A stretch of DNA of 64,000 nucleotides. Origin: Bacteroidota bacterium. Its GTDB lineage: Bacteria > Bacteroidota > Bacteroidia > JABEUT01. The notes under the pieces are model-generated. The model was not told the DNA's origin, ran no database searches, and saw only the letters and a program-made list of their open reading frames with translations. The translations under genes were made by a program, and so were the position numbers. The DNA lies in the NCBI GenBank assembly GCA_013288345.1, contig JABDCA010000005.1, forward strand, positions 29,902 through 93,901. Reading direction: 5' to 3'. Shown piece by piece: positions 51,480-61,763 of this stretch (positions are counted from its first letter, which is position 1; each line of letters opens with the position of its first letter).

Positions 51480-53822
51480 ATGAAATTAGCCAATACAAAA
51501 CTGAAAAAGACCTTACTCATATTAGGAAGCATCCTGATTATAGTTCCCATAATTATTATCATATTCATTTCGCCTATTACCAAGTATATGGTCGAAAAGT
51601 ATAGCGTAAAATATACGGGCAGACAGATTAAAATGAAATGGGCCTACGTAAACCCCTTTACCGGTTATGTTCATTTCAGCAACTTTACAGTATTTGAAGC
51701 GCAGAACGATAGCACATTTTTTTCAGCAGATGGTGTAAGCGCCAATTTTTCACTTCCTAAAATGCTTTCGGGTACATACGAGATATCAAGCCTTACGCTT
51801 GACAAACCCAAAGGGATAATTATACTGAATGCCAGGAATGATTTTAATTTTTCCGATCTCATTGAAAAATTCAAACCCGATTCCATTTCAACAGGGCCTC
51901 CACTCCATTTTAATATTCTGAATGTAAAAATAAACGATGGCCTATTTTATTTTCACGATACACTAATACATATACATTACTTTATAAAAGATGTAAATTT
52001 CGAAAGCACAGGTAAATGGTGGAACGTAGATACTATTGTTGGCAAAATTTCTTTTGCTGCAGGTATTGGCACCGGAGATATGAAAGCCAATTTCAGTATT
52101 AATTTAAAGACTTCTAATTACACCTATTCATTGCTGGTACATAATTATAATATGGCCATTATTGATCAGTACATGAAAGATATAGTAAACTATGGTACCT
52201 TTTCAGCAAGTTTAGAAGCTGACTTAAAAGCTAAAGGAAATTTAAAGGATGAGGATGATTTAGATACAAAGGGACGAATTGTAGTAAACAATTTTCATTT
52301 TGGTAAAAGCCCCGGTAATGACTATTTATCATTCGATAAATTTTCGTTGGTAATTGATGAAGTTAACCCGGAGCATCATTTATATCATCTGGATTCACTA
52401 ACGCTTGTTCACCCTTATTTCAAATACGAAGAATATGATCGCCTGAATAATATAGAAACCATGTTCGGAGAAAAAGGCGGAAACGTTACCGCCGTTAATA
52501 ATGATAAAAACCGGTTTAACCTTGTAATTGAGCTTGTGCATTATTTGACCAATGTTTCGAAAAATTTCTTTCAAAGTGCGTACAAGATCAATACACTTGC
52601 TATTAGCCGTGCCGATATTTTATTTAATGACTATTCTTCAAGCGAGAAGTTTTCACTTCAAGCAAGCCCATTATATATTACAGCCGATTCAATTAACAAG
52701 AAACATGGCAAGGTGAATTTTTCTATAAAATCGGATATTAAGCCTTATGGGAAAATGTCGGTATATGCTACAATTAACCCAAGAGATAGTGCTGATTTCA
52801 CAGTGAGTTATCATCTTACCGGTGTACCGGTTTCTGTTTTTAATCCTTATACTATTTCATATACATCCTTTCCGTTTGATTGCGGAACTATTAATTTGAA
52901 TGGAGACTGGAATGTGAAGAATGGCTACATACAAAGCGAAAATCATCTTTTGATCATTGACCCTCAGCTAGCTGAACGGCTTAAGAATAATGATACCAAA
53001 TGGGTACCGATGCGCTTAGTTATGGCATTGGCCCGCAACCGGAGCAATGTTATTGACTATTCCATTCCTGTATCAGGCAATTTAAAAAATCCGTTATTTA
53101 ATTTAACCAACGTAATAGTCACGGCTTTAAAAAACATTTTTGTAAAACCACCTACAGCACCTTATGGCCTTAAAGTGAAAAATCAGGAAAAGGAAATTGA
53201 GCAATCGCTTACCCTGAAGTGGGAAATGAGGCAAAGTAAAATGCTACCTAAGCAAGAAAGGTTTATGAAAAAACTGGCAAAATTCTTAAAAGATAACCCG
53301 GATGCATCTATAGTTATATCGCCACAACAGTATGAGAAAAAAGAAAAGGAATACATTTTATTTTTTGAAGCCAAGAAAAAATATTACTTATACTGTCATC
53401 CTCAAAAATCTCCAGTCCTGAGTGAAAGTGATTCTGAAAAAGTAACTAAAATGTCGGTAAAGGATTCTCTATTTATAAGTTATTTAAACAAACACCAGTC
53501 AAGTGGGTTGGTTTTTACAGTGCAGGATAAATGCCTGAACTTAGTAGGATTAACTTTATTAAATAACAGGTTTAAGCAATTAAATAAAGACAGAAAGGAT
53601 GCCTTTATTTCATGCTTTAACGGAATGGGGGTTGATAATAAGATAACCTTTACTGCTGCAGAGAATACGATTCCCTATAATGGATTTTCGTTTTATAAAA
53701 TAAAATACAAAGGAGAGCTACCGGGTTATTTGCTGCGTGCCTATAAAGAAATTGCTGCGCTGGATGATGAATCGCCAAGGGAAAAATATAAAGAAGACCG
53801 AGAGAAAATTAAAACGGATTGA
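51480..53822 (+). CDS. DUF748 domain protein (AsmA-like envelope protein)
   Basis: 780 aa. N-terminal membrane anchor ('LLILGSILIIVPIIIIIF', about residues 11-28) and a very long strand-rich periplasmic part with the AsmA-like N-terminal phrase 'AYVNPFTGYVHFSNFTVFE' and the DUF748 repeat 'SFDKFSLVIDEVNPEHHLYH'. C-terminally a helical region ('MRQSKMLPKQERFMKKLAKF') is followed by a small globular end. Relatives are thought to shuttle lipids between membranes. It is divergent from the CsbD operon and may share its control. Confidence 0.88.
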   Translation: MKLANTKLKKTLLILGSILIIVPIIIIIFISPITKYMVEKYSVKYTGRQIKMKWAYVNPFTGYVHFSNFTVFEAQNDSTFFSADGVSANFSLPKMLSGTYEISSLTLDKPKGIIILNARNDFNFSDLIEKFKPDSISTGPPLHFNILNVKINDGLFYFHDTLIHIHYFIKDVNFESTGKWWNVDTIVGKISFAAGIGTGDMKANFSINLKTSNYTYSLLVHNYNMAIIDQYMKDIVNYGTFSASLEADLKAKGNLKDEDDLDTKGRIVVNNFHFGKSPGNDYLSFDKFSLVIDEVNPEHHLYHLDSLTLVHPYFKYEEYDRLNNIETMFGEKGGNVTAVNNDKNRFNLVIELVHYLTNVSKNFFQSAYKINTLAISRADILFNDYSSSEKFSLQASPLYITADSINKKHGKVNFSIKSDIKPYGKMSVYATINPRDSADFTVSYHLTGVPVSVFNPYTISYTSFPFDCGTINLNGDWNVKNGYIQSENHLLIIDPQLAERLKNNDTKWVPMRLVMALARNRSNVIDYSIPVSGNLKNPLFNLTNVIVTALKNIFVKPPTAPYGLKVKNQEKEIEQSLTLKWEMRQSKMLPKQERFMKKLAKFLKDNPDASIVISPQQYEKKEKEYILFFEAKKKYYLYCHPQKSPVLSESDSEKVTKMSVKDSLFISYLNKHQSSGLVFTVQDKCLNLVGLTLLNNRFKQLNKDRKDAFISCFNGMGVDNKITFTAAENTIPYNGFSFYKIKYKGELPGYLLRAYKEIAALDDESPREKYKEDREKIKTD

Positions 53823-53823
53823 T

Positions 53824-54435
53824 TTATAGGGTCAATTTCTTCTTCGCATTATATAAGTCTGTTAACTTCTGTTTCTTCTCACTCCACTCCTTATCAATCA
53901 TACCAAAGTATGCTGAGTTTCTATTGGTGCCATTATCGCGTATCAGGTCGTTTCGTAAAATGCCTTCGAACTGTGCCCCAATTTTTGCAATAGCTTTTCT
54001 CGATCGTACATTATTTTCATCTGCCCTTAGCTGAACGCGAGCAGTCTTCAAGGTTTCAAAACAATACGTAAGTAATAATAACTTACATTCCAGGTTAACT
54101 TCGGTGGCCCAATACGTAGGATGCAACCAGGTAGCGCCAATTTCCAGTTTCCTGTGCTTTGGTTCGATTTCTAAAAACCTGGTGCTGCCTATTAGTTTCT
54201 TATGTTGTTTATGAAAGATTGCAAATGGGTATTGGTTTCCATCTTCTCTTTCAATTAAAGCAAGGTTCAAAACTTCTAACATTACAACAGAGTCTGTATT
54301 ATCTGAAAGAGAAAATTCCCATATCCTTTTATCTTTTGCCAGAGTATCAAGTTCAGCAAAATGGTTTTTCTCTAATGAAATCAGCTCTACTGTTTCACCG
54401 GTTAAAGTCAATGGGTAGGGTATCCAGTTGGCCAT
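53824..54435 (-). CDS. GNAT acetyltransferase, RimJ/RimL type
   Basis: 203 aa from the ATG at 54435; a longer frame to 54507 adds a non-conserved tail. 'LTGETVELISLEKNHFAEL' is the start of the domain, 'STRFLEIEPKHRKLEIGATW' is strand 4, and 'RVQLRADENNVRSRKAIAKI' the C-terminal part with the Asn-Ala-Ser-like helix. The acetyl-CoA loop is less obvious than in classic members. Substrate unknown; small-molecule or protein N-terminal acetylation is possible. Confidence 0.85.
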   Translation of the reverse strand: MANWIPYPLTLTGETVELISLEKNHFAELDTLAKDKRIWEFSLSDNTDSVVMLEVLNLALIEREDGNQYPFAIFHKQHKKLIGSTRFLEIEPKHRKLEIGATWLHPTYWATEVNLECKLLLLTYCFETLKTARVQLRADENNVRSRKAIAKIGAQFEGILRNDLIRDNGTNRNSAYFGMIDKEWSEKKQKLTDLYNAKKKLTL

Positions 54436-54673
54436 AAATTTTTCAGATTTAAGTATGACAAAGGTAAAATAAAGAATGTCAGCTAAAGGTTTTAGCAATT
54501 TGGTCACATACTATTGATATTCAATATATTACATTCATTTTGCTATAAATTTTAGCATTAAAATTCTATTGTATTTCATTGTTAATTTACAATAATTAGC
54601 CTCAAGTATCAATGACAGAATGGCATAATTAGGTTTACGTACATAGAGTGAAAGATACTTGTCAATTTTTCGG

Positions 54674-54704
54674 TTGTATGGGGTTTGGGTATAGCTTACT
54701 TTTG
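54674..54704 (+). promoter_or_regulatory. Promoter TTG-N20-TACTTTTG of ada
   Basis: TTG at 54674-54676, TACTTTTG at 54697-54704. It ends 15 bases before the ATG at 54720 and excludes the GTG start at 54648. The mRNA leader would be very short. Confidence 0.55.
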
Positions 54705-54719
54705 TCAAAAACCAGTACA

Positions 54720-55772
54720 ATGCTCGAGCCCGATATAATGTATAAAGCCCTTGTTGATAAGGACCCAACTTATGAGGGTTTATTTATTGCAGCCGTAAAG
54801 ACAACCGGCATTTTTTGCCGCCCTACATGCACAGCTCGTAAGCCAAAGCGAGAGAATGTAGAGTTCTTTGAAAGCTCTAAAGAAGCTATATTACACGGAT
54901 ACAGGGCCTGTAAGACATGTTCGCCATTAGAGAAACTTGGTGCCACTCCACCGCTCATTAAAAAGATACTGGATGAACTGAACGAGGACCACTCATTGAA
55001 ATTTAAAGATTATGACCTCGTTAAAAGAGGCATTGAGCCCAGCGCATTACGCAGGTGGTTTAAAAAGAACCATGGTATAACCTTTCATACCTACCAACGT
55101 ATGCAACGCATTAATTCAGCATTCAGTAAAATACACCGAGGCGAAACCGTTGCTGCTACAGCATTTGATAGCGGCTATGAATCGTTGAGCGGTTTTACAG
55201 ATTCCTTTACTTCGTTGGTTGGCAGTGCTCCATCGCAAAGTAAAAACACACAAATAATAACCATGTGCCGCTTCGAAACTCCATTAGGGCCCATGTTTGC
55301 CTGCGCTACCGAAAAAGGCATTTGCCTGTTAGAGTTTACCGACAGGCGTATGCTTGAGACTGAACTTAAAGCCCTATCAAAACAGCTAAAAGGAACAGTA
55401 CTACAAGGCGACAGCAAGTATTTTGAACCTTTAAAAAAACAGCTTACTGAATATTTTGAAGGCAACCGAAAGGAATTTGATATTCCGCTTGTGCTTATAG
55501 GTACTGACTTTCAGAAGAAAGTATGGGAGGAGCTTTTGCGCATACCCTATGGTACAACGCGCTCATATAAACGCCAGGCAATGGCCTTAAATAATTTAGA
55601 AGCCATACGTGCAGTTGCAGGCGCCAATGGCATGAACAAAATTGCTATTATAATTCCATGTCATCGTGTAATAGGCGAAGATGGAAGCCTTACCGGTTAT
55701 GGAGGCGGGCTTTGGAGAAAGAAGCGATTGTTGGATATAGAACAATCGCAGCTAAAACTAATGATAGAATAA
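54720..55772 (+). CDS. ada: Ada: methylated-DNA-responsive regulator and O6-methylguanine-DNA methyltransferase
   Basis: 350 aa. The N-terminal Ada zinc domain has 'IFCRPTC' and 'YRACKTC' (four Cys, the first two about 33 and 37, the methyl-acceptor set). An AraC-type helix-turn-helix follows (about 95-170, 'ALRRWFKKNHGITFHTYQRM', 'VAATAFDSGYESLSGF'). The C-terminal domain (about 180-345) holds the active site 'IIPCHRVIG'. It repairs methylphosphotriesters and O6-methylguanine and, once methylated, switches on its own gene. Start chosen after the promoter; the ATG at 54738 is also possible. Confidence 0.95.
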   Translation: MLEPDIMYKALVDKDPTYEGLFIAAVKTTGIFCRPTCTARKPKRENVEFFESSKEAILHGYRACKTCSPLEKLGATPPLIKKILDELNEDHSLKFKDYDLVKRGIEPSALRRWFKKNHGITFHTYQRMQRINSAFSKIHRGETVAATAFDSGYESLSGFTDSFTSLVGSAPSQSKNTQIITMCRFETPLGPMFACATEKGICLLEFTDRRMLETELKALSKQLKGTVLQGDSKYFEPLKKQLTEYFEGNRKEFDIPLVLIGTDFQKKVWEELLRIPYGTTRSYKRQAMALNNLEAIRAVAGANGMNKIAIIIPCHRVIGEDGSLTGYGGGLWRKKRLLDIEQSQLKLMIE

Positions 55773-55781
55773 AGGCCCGAT

Positions 55782-56360
55782 TTAGTTATGTGCCACATCT
55801 TTCCTGATGCGGCTAAGCGATTCAGGTGTTATACCCAGGTATGAAGCGATCATTTTTTGAGGCACCCTTGATGCAACAGTTGGGTACATCTTCATAAATT
55901 CAACATACCGTTGTTCCGCACTTGCACTTAATAAATTTACCACCCTTTTCTGCATAGCTTTAAAGCTATTTTGAAAAAGCCCTTGTAGCATTTGTGCCCC
56001 TGCAGGCAATATTTCTCCAAGTTTTTCATTAAAATCTCTTTCGCTCAGCAGCACTTGCGTATCGTCAACTGCATCAATAAAAAACATAGCAGGTTCCTGC
56101 TTTACCAAACTATTCTGTTCCGATATCCACCAGTTTTCAGGTGCAAACTGAATGATGTGTTCTTTTCCGTTTTTATCAATTACATAGCTTCGCAAGCAGC
56201 CTTTTACTACAAACATATTGTACTGGCATACTTCGCCCTCTCTCAATAAAATGGCGCCTTTGGTAATGGTTTTAGGTATGCACAAGGAACTAATGGCCTT
56301 AAACTGCTCATCAGTAAAGCTTACCTTGCCTTTTAAATATGCTTTAAACACCTCCACCAT
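55782..56360 (-). CDS. Crp/Fnr-family regulator, short form
   Basis: 192 aa. A cupin-like sensor domain ('ILLREGEVCQYNMFVVKGCL', 'KNGKEHIIQFAPENWW') is followed by a compact helical DNA-binding end ('QKMIASYLGITPESLSRIRK'). There are no Fe-S-type Cys clusters. This short form without a nucleotide-binding signature is very common in Bacteroidota, with unknown ligand. It is convergent with ada by nine bases, and is a candidate binder of one of the palindromes in the window. Confidence 0.9.
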   Translation of the reverse strand: MVEVFKAYLKGKVSFTDEQFKAISSLCIPKTITKGAILLREGEVCQYNMFVVKGCLRSYVIDKNGKEHIIQFAPENWWISEQNSLVKQEPAMFFIDAVDDTQVLLSERDFNEKLGEILPAGAQMLQGLFQNSFKAMQKRVVNLLSASAEQRYVEFMKMYPTVASRVPQKMIASYLGITPESLSRIRKDVAHN

Positions 56361-56492
56361 ATTGGCAAAGATACTAACGATATTTATTATCAGTATACTT
56401 CATTAAAAAATAGCATTTCTATTCAAAAGCATACAGGCGGCTTGGCAGAGGATAAAAATGCTACCTTAGAGCTTTCAATAAATACCATTTTT

Positions 56493-59400
56493 ATGCCGAT
56501 ACGAAAGAGGGGTAACACATTTATACCGGGTATTTTATTTGCCTTATTAAGCATCTGCAATTATTCGAGCGCACAAAAAGCTGTACCACTTATCAATTCG
56601 TATAAATTACTTACAAAAGGCCTTGCACTTATTGATACAGGCCAGTATGATAAGGCATCTGACTTGTTCGAACAGATCTCGCGTAACGACACTAACTATG
56701 CACTGGCCATTTACGAAGATGCCATAAGCCGCATATCGGGAGGTGAAGATAGCCTGGCAGTGGGCATTTGCCGCAAAGGCATTGCATTACATACAGAGTA
56801 TAGTTCTGATTTCTATAAGTTCCTTAGCAGCGCTTATATAAATATGGACAAAGATGATGACGCCATTAAATTGCTTAAGGATACTGCTATTCCGGCTTAC
56901 CCGAATGTTTACCTCTTACAGTATTCTATGGGACTCGCCTATTACAAGTCGCACAAATACGATAGTGCCATTGCATGTTTTGAGAGGTCCATAAATCTTA
57001 ACATCTTTCATGCATCAAGTCATTACTACCTGGGCAAGTGCTGCCTCGAACAAGGCCGCATGATACCCGCTTTACTTTCGTTGCAATTTTATCTTCTGCT
57101 CGAACCCGCAACATCGCGTTCCTTTGCTACAGTGCAGCTAGTTGAACAAGTAACAGAAGGCAAATACGATTATAATAAAGCCACCGTAGTTGATCCATCG
57201 AAATACAACGATGATGCTTTTGCCGACCTTGATCAGATAATAAAATCGAAGATTGGGCTGAGCGATGATTATAAAGCAAAGACAAAGGTTTCATTTGGCG
57301 TTATAAAACAATGCCAATTAATGCTGGAGAAACTCACCTATACACCCAATACCAATAATTTTTGGATGGAAGAATATGTTCCTTTCTATAACACTTTGCA
57401 AACAAAAAATTACTTTGAACCCTACGCCTATTACATAATGGGTTCAGTTAATAACGACGACCTGCAAAAAGATATTAGTAAGAACAAAAGAAAAATAACT
57501 GACTTTACCGACTGGGCCGGAAAAATGCTTGCCGAAAAACGCGATAAGCGTGAGGTTACAGTAAGCGGCGTTAAAAAAACACTTACCTGTATATTCTACG
57601 ATAATAACCTGCCTGAAGGTGTAGGTGAAGAGAATGCAAAAGGAAAATCAATTGGTGATTGGCTTATATATAATCGTTATACAGGGAATATAGAAGCAAA
57701 AGGATCGTTTAATGCTAACGGAAATAAAGAAGGCGAATGGGTGTATTATTATTTTGATGGCGCCCTGAAGGAGAAAAGTAATTATGTTGATGATAAGCAT
57801 GAAGGTGTTTCAGAAGTATGGTATAGGAATGGAGCACAAAAAGGCAAATACACATATCATAATGATAAACTTAATGGCGAAGTATCGGAATACAATGCAT
57901 CGGGCATACTTACTACCCATGGCAATTATGTAAACGATAAACCCACCAGCGAGTTTACTATCTATTATAATGATGGGAAAACCCATTATACATCAAACTA
58001 TACTGATGCAGGGCTAGATGGAGAGCTAAAAGAATTTTACATAACTCATCAACTTACACTTTCATCTGTGCTTAAAAATGGTAAGAAGAATGGCACTGCA
58101 ACCGATTTCTGGCCTAATGGAAAGATAAAAGATGAAGTGGGCTATATTGATGATTATGCCACCAATACCTTTAAATATTATTACGAGGATGGTACCCTGA
58201 ACAAAGTAGGCGCTTATGGCAACAATGGTAAAGAATTTGGACTATGGACAACCTTTTACCGCAATGGTAAAAAAGAAGAAGAATATACTTTTAATAAAAA
58301 CGGTGAATGGAATGGGCCCGATTCCCGTTATGATGATGATGAGGTAAAGTATGCCGAAATGGAATACAAGAATAATGAACTACAGCATATAATTTATTTT
58401 GACAAGAGTGGCAAAACCATATTTGAAACAAGTATATCAGGTGGGAAACTGGAGCAACAGAATTTTTACCCAAACGGAGTAAAGATGAATGAAGGAGAAA
58501 CGGTGTATGGCAAAAAAACAGGGAAGTGGAAATTTTATTCGGTAACGGGAGCCTTAACAAATCAGGAGTCTTATAAAAATGGTTTGCTCGATGGTATGCG
58601 AACAGATTATTATGCCGATGGAAAAGTAAAAGATTCGCTGAACTATACCAGAGACTCAGCCAGTGGCTTATATCATGAATATTTTGAGAACGGGCAGTTA
58701 ATGACAACCGGATGGTTTGTAGGTGCATCTAAAGAAGGTGATTGGTATTATTATAATGCACGCGGCACACTTACTTCTCATATCTATTATCTTGATAATA
58801 CACTTTATGGCTACGCCGATTATTATGATGTTAACGGCCGCCTTTCATCGGAAGAGCTTACCAATAGCCTTGGTTATTTTGATAAGGCATGGATATATGA
58901 CACTACCGGAACTAAGGTTGTGTATACCTATATATCCGATAAAGGTAATGGCACCTATAAACCTGCTTATGCTAACGGGCAGTTAAAAATAGAACGCCCT
59001 TATATTGCCGGTAATGTAGATGGACATCAAAAAGCATATTTCTACAATGGCAAACTGAAAGCAGAAGGTGATTTTTTGGGTGGTAGCCGTCAGGGTAAGC
59101 TTATCAATTATTATAATAATGGAAATGTGGAATCGGTTTTCAATTACGATATTGGAAATGCAACAGGCCCTGCAACAAGGTATTTTGAAAATGGCAAGAC
59201 CAAATTCGAAGAGAATTTTTTAAGCGATAATGAAGATGGCACTTATAAAGAGTACTATAAAAATGGCAAGCTCCGCCGCATTGGGCAATACAATGACGGA
59301 GAGAAAGATGGAGAAACGAAATTCTATTTTGAAGACAGTACCATTTATTGTTTTGCATGGTATCACAATGGATTAATAACCGGCTATTCGTACCCGGGTA

Positions 59401-59816
59401 AAGATGGCAACCTTGTTGCTACCATCCCTATTGATAAAGGAACAGGTAATATGGTTTGTTACTATGCCAACGGCACAAAATCGCTCGAATGTAAATATGA
59501 CAATAGCGTATTCGATGGCAAAAGAATCATGTATACTCCTGCCGGGAAAGTGTATGAAGATGAGAATTACCAATCGGGCGATGAAAACGGACTGCAGAAG
59601 TATTATTATGCTGATGGCAAATTAAAGGCCGAAGAGAATTTTTATCTGGGTGATATGGATGGAACTTCAACTTACTATTATGAAACAGGCAAGCCGGAGC
59701 ATACCGAGAATTGGGTGCTAGGTAAGCGTCATGGCGCATTTAAATATTATGACGCATCGGGGAAATTGATTAAAACAACCATCTACTATAACGATGAGGT
59801 TGTTACAGAAAAGTAG
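56493..59816 (+). CDS. Large secreted TPR / MORN_2-repeat protein
   Basis: 1,107 aa. An in-frame TTG at 56442 precedes, but the ATG at 56493 starts a signal peptide (MPIRKRGNTFIPGILFALLS, cleavage near SSAQ). TPR-like helices at about 40-240 ('LLQYSMGLAYYKSHKYDSAI', 'HYYLGKCCLEQGRMIPALLS'), then a central linker, and from about 390 to the end some 25-30 MORN_2 repeats ('GEWVYYYFDGALKEKSNYVD', 'KYYYADGKLKAEENF'). Likely a long periplasmic or surface solenoid with a peptide-binding head. It leads the operon with the DUF3857 genes (four bases apart). Confidence 0.85.
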   Translation: MPIRKRGNTFIPGILFALLSICNYSSAQKAVPLINSYKLLTKGLALIDTGQYDKASDLFEQISRNDTNYALAIYEDAISRISGGEDSLAVGICRKGIALHTEYSSDFYKFLSSAYINMDKDDDAIKLLKDTAIPAYPNVYLLQYSMGLAYYKSHKYDSAIACFERSINLNIFHASSHYYLGKCCLEQGRMIPALLSLQFYLLLEPATSRSFATVQLVEQVTEGKYDYNKATVVDPSKYNDDAFADLDQIIKSKIGLSDDYKAKTKVSFGVIKQCQLMLEKLTYTPNTNNFWMEEYVPFYNTLQTKNYFEPYAYYIMGSVNNDDLQKDISKNKRKITDFTDWAGKMLAEKRDKREVTVSGVKKTLTCIFYDNNLPEGVGEENAKGKSIGDWLIYNRYTGNIEAKGSFNANGNKEGEWVYYYFDGALKEKSNYVDDKHEGVSEVWYRNGAQKGKYTYHNDKLNGEVSEYNASGILTTHGNYVNDKPTSEFTIYYNDGKTHYTSNYTDAGLDGELKEFYITHQLTLSSVLKNGKKNGTATDFWPNGKIKDEVGYIDDYATNTFKYYYEDGTLNKVGAYGNNGKEFGLWTTFYRNGKKEEEYTFNKNGEWNGPDSRYDDDEVKYAEMEYKNNELQHIIYFDKSGKTIFETSISGGKLEQQNFYPNGVKMNEGETVYGKKTGKWKFYSVTGALTNQESYKNGLLDGMRTDYYADGKVKDSLNYTRDSASGLYHEYFENGQLMTTGWFVGASKEGDWYYYNARGTLTSHIYYLDNTLYGYADYYDVNGRLSSEELTNSLGYFDKAWIYDTTGTKVVYTYISDKGNGTYKPAYANGQLKIERPYIAGNVDGHQKAYFYNGKLKAEGDFLGGSRQGKLINYYNNGNVESVFNYDIGNATGPATRYFENGKTKFEENFLSDNEDGTYKEYYKNGKLRRIGQYNDGEKDGETKFYFEDSTIYCFAWYHNGLITGYSYPGKDGNLVATIPIDKGTGNMVCYYANGTKSLECKYDNSVFDGKRIMYTPAGKVYEDENYQSGDENGLQKYYYADGKLKAEENFYLGDMDGTSTYYYETGKPEHTENWVLGKRHGAFKYYDASGKLIKTTIYYNDEVVTEK

Positions 59817-59820
59817 AGAA

Positions 59821-61761
59821 ATGAGAGTAGAGAAATTAATACACGGCAAGTTTACAATTGCACTAAGCCTGTTACTGCTTTCGTTTCATAGCTATGCACA
59901 AAAGGATAATGTATATACTCAACTACGGAAGGAATACTCAAATGAAAATGCAGTATTTGTTTCGAGAAAAGAAAATGTGGAAATAAAATTCGAGAAAGAC
60001 GAATTAGTGGTGTATTCTAAAATGTATGAAGAGCTACTATTACTGACTGACAAAACCAGTGAATATATTGACCGTAATGTATATTGGTCGAGTTTTTCAG
60101 ATATTGAGGACCTTGATGCACGCAGCCTTATACCCGATGGTAATGGCTACAAGACAATGAAGGTAAAGAACTTCTCGAAGACAAATGAAATTTCGGAAGG
60201 TACTTTTTACGATGACTCTCGCTCTTACCAATTTGTATTCCCGGGCCTTACTAATGGTGCACGTGCCATACTTTCCTATACCGAAAAACTAAAGGACCCT
60301 CATCTTTTCGGGCGCTTTTATTTTAATTCATTTGCCCCTTCTCAAGATGTGGAATACTCCGTTACATTTCCTTCGAACGTAAAGATCCATTATAAACTAT
60401 TTCATGTGAACGACAGTGCATTGCAATTTACCACCAAAATAAGCGGCAAGAACACCACCTATACCTGGAAAATGCATGGCGTAAAGAAAATAAAATCGGA
60501 AGAATCTGCACCGAACTACACCTATTTTATACCTGGCATTATAGTACTTATTGACCAGTATACGCTCAATAACAAAACAGTAAAGGTGTTGAGCGACACC
60601 AGTGATTTTTACAATTGGGATTATAGTTTTGTGAAGAATGTAAATACTGCCATACCGCCTGCAGTAAAGCAATTAGTAGATTCCATAACCACAGGCGCCA
60701 CCGATAACCTTGATAAAGTAAGGCGCATATACTACTGGGTGCAAAACCAGGTTACCTACATTGCTTACGAAGATAGCCTTGGTGGTTTTATACCCCGCGA
60801 AGCCGGTTTGGTATGTTCTCGCCGCTTTGGAGACTGTAAAGACATGGCCAGTACATTAGTTGAAATGATTCAGGCAGCAGGGCTCGAAGCACATCAAACA
60901 TGGATCGGTACCCGCGATATTCCTTATTCGTTTGAAGATGTTCCCTCGCCTACTTCAACCAACCATATGATATGCACATATGTACAGGATGGCAAGTATT
61001 ATTTCTTAGATGCCACCGGAAAAAATGCACCTTTTGATTTCCCTACATCCATGATACAAGGCAAACAAGCCTTAATAGGTATGGGCGAAGGTAAATACAA
61101 GATAGTAAGGGTTCCGGTACTAGATACCAACCAGAATATTTATGCTGATAGCGTTCACTTGCAATTAGATAAGACTATCATTAGAGGCCATGGCAAATTA
61201 AAAATGAGCGGTTACTATAAAATATTACTTGGTTATCGCTTGCAAAATATTGATAAAATAAATGAACATAAGTACTTAACTGCTATACTGCAAAAGGGAA
61301 GTAATAAATTCAGCCTGGATAGTTCTTCGTACGACAATCTTATTGATCGGGATAAAGATTTTGCAATAAACTATGCATTCAGCCTGGAAGATTATGTAAA
61401 ACAAAATGGCAATGAGCTTTATATAAACATGCAATTACAAAAAACGTACATGAATGACCTGCTGGATGCCGACAGGGAAGCACCACGTGAAATTGATTTT
61501 AAATCGATCGACAAAAACATCAATACCCTTGATATACCAAAGGGGTACAAGGTTTCATACCTGCCTGAAGGCGCAAACTATAATTCCACTATTGGTGGTT
61601 TTAAAATAAACTATGTTGTTAAGGGTAACGTAATTATAAATGAAAGCTATATTTATATAAATACGCTGATGGTTTACCCGAAGGACTTTGCTGAGTGGAA
61701 CAAAATGATACATGCCCTTTCGCGTGCCTACAACGAATCTGTAACTTTAGTAAAACAATAA
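59821..61761 (+). CDS. DUF3857 / transglutaminase-like secreted protein
   Basis: 646 aa from the ATG at 59821, four bases after the preceding stop. Signal peptide (KFTIALSLLLLSFHSYA, cleavage before QKD). DUF3857 domain at about 40-220 and transglutaminase-like core at about 285-400. The catalytic Cys is in 'RRFGDCKDMASTL', the His in 'STNHMICTYV' and the Asp in 'YYFLDATGKN'; all are intact. Such proteins are periplasmic or surface-bound, and the reaction (peptidase or cross-linking) is unknown. Confidence 0.88.
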   Translation: MRVEKLIHGKFTIALSLLLLSFHSYAQKDNVYTQLRKEYSNENAVFVSRKENVEIKFEKDELVVYSKMYEELLLLTDKTSEYIDRNVYWSSFSDIEDLDARSLIPDGNGYKTMKVKNFSKTNEISEGTFYDDSRSYQFVFPGLTNGARAILSYTEKLKDPHLFGRFYFNSFAPSQDVEYSVTFPSNVKIHYKLFHVNDSALQFTTKISGKNTTYTWKMHGVKKIKSEESAPNYTYFIPGIIVLIDQYTLNNKTVKVLSDTSDFYNWDYSFVKNVNTAIPPAVKQLVDSITTGATDNLDKVRRIYYWVQNQVTYIAYEDSLGGFIPREAGLVCSRRFGDCKDMASTLVEMIQAAGLEAHQTWIGTRDIPYSFEDVPSPTSTNHMICTYVQDGKYYFLDATGKNAPFDFPTSMIQGKQALIGMGEGKYKIVRVPVLDTNQNIYADSVHLQLDKTIIRGHGKLKMSGYYKILLGYRLQNIDKINEHKYLTAILQKGSNKFSLDSSSYDNLIDRDKDFAINYAFSLEDYVKQNGNELYINMQLQKTYMNDLLDADREAPREIDFKSIDKNINTLDIPKGYKVSYLPEGANYNSTIGGFKINYVVKGNVIINESYIYINTLMVYPKDFAEWNKMIHALSRAYNESVTLVKQ

Positions 61762-61763
61762 AC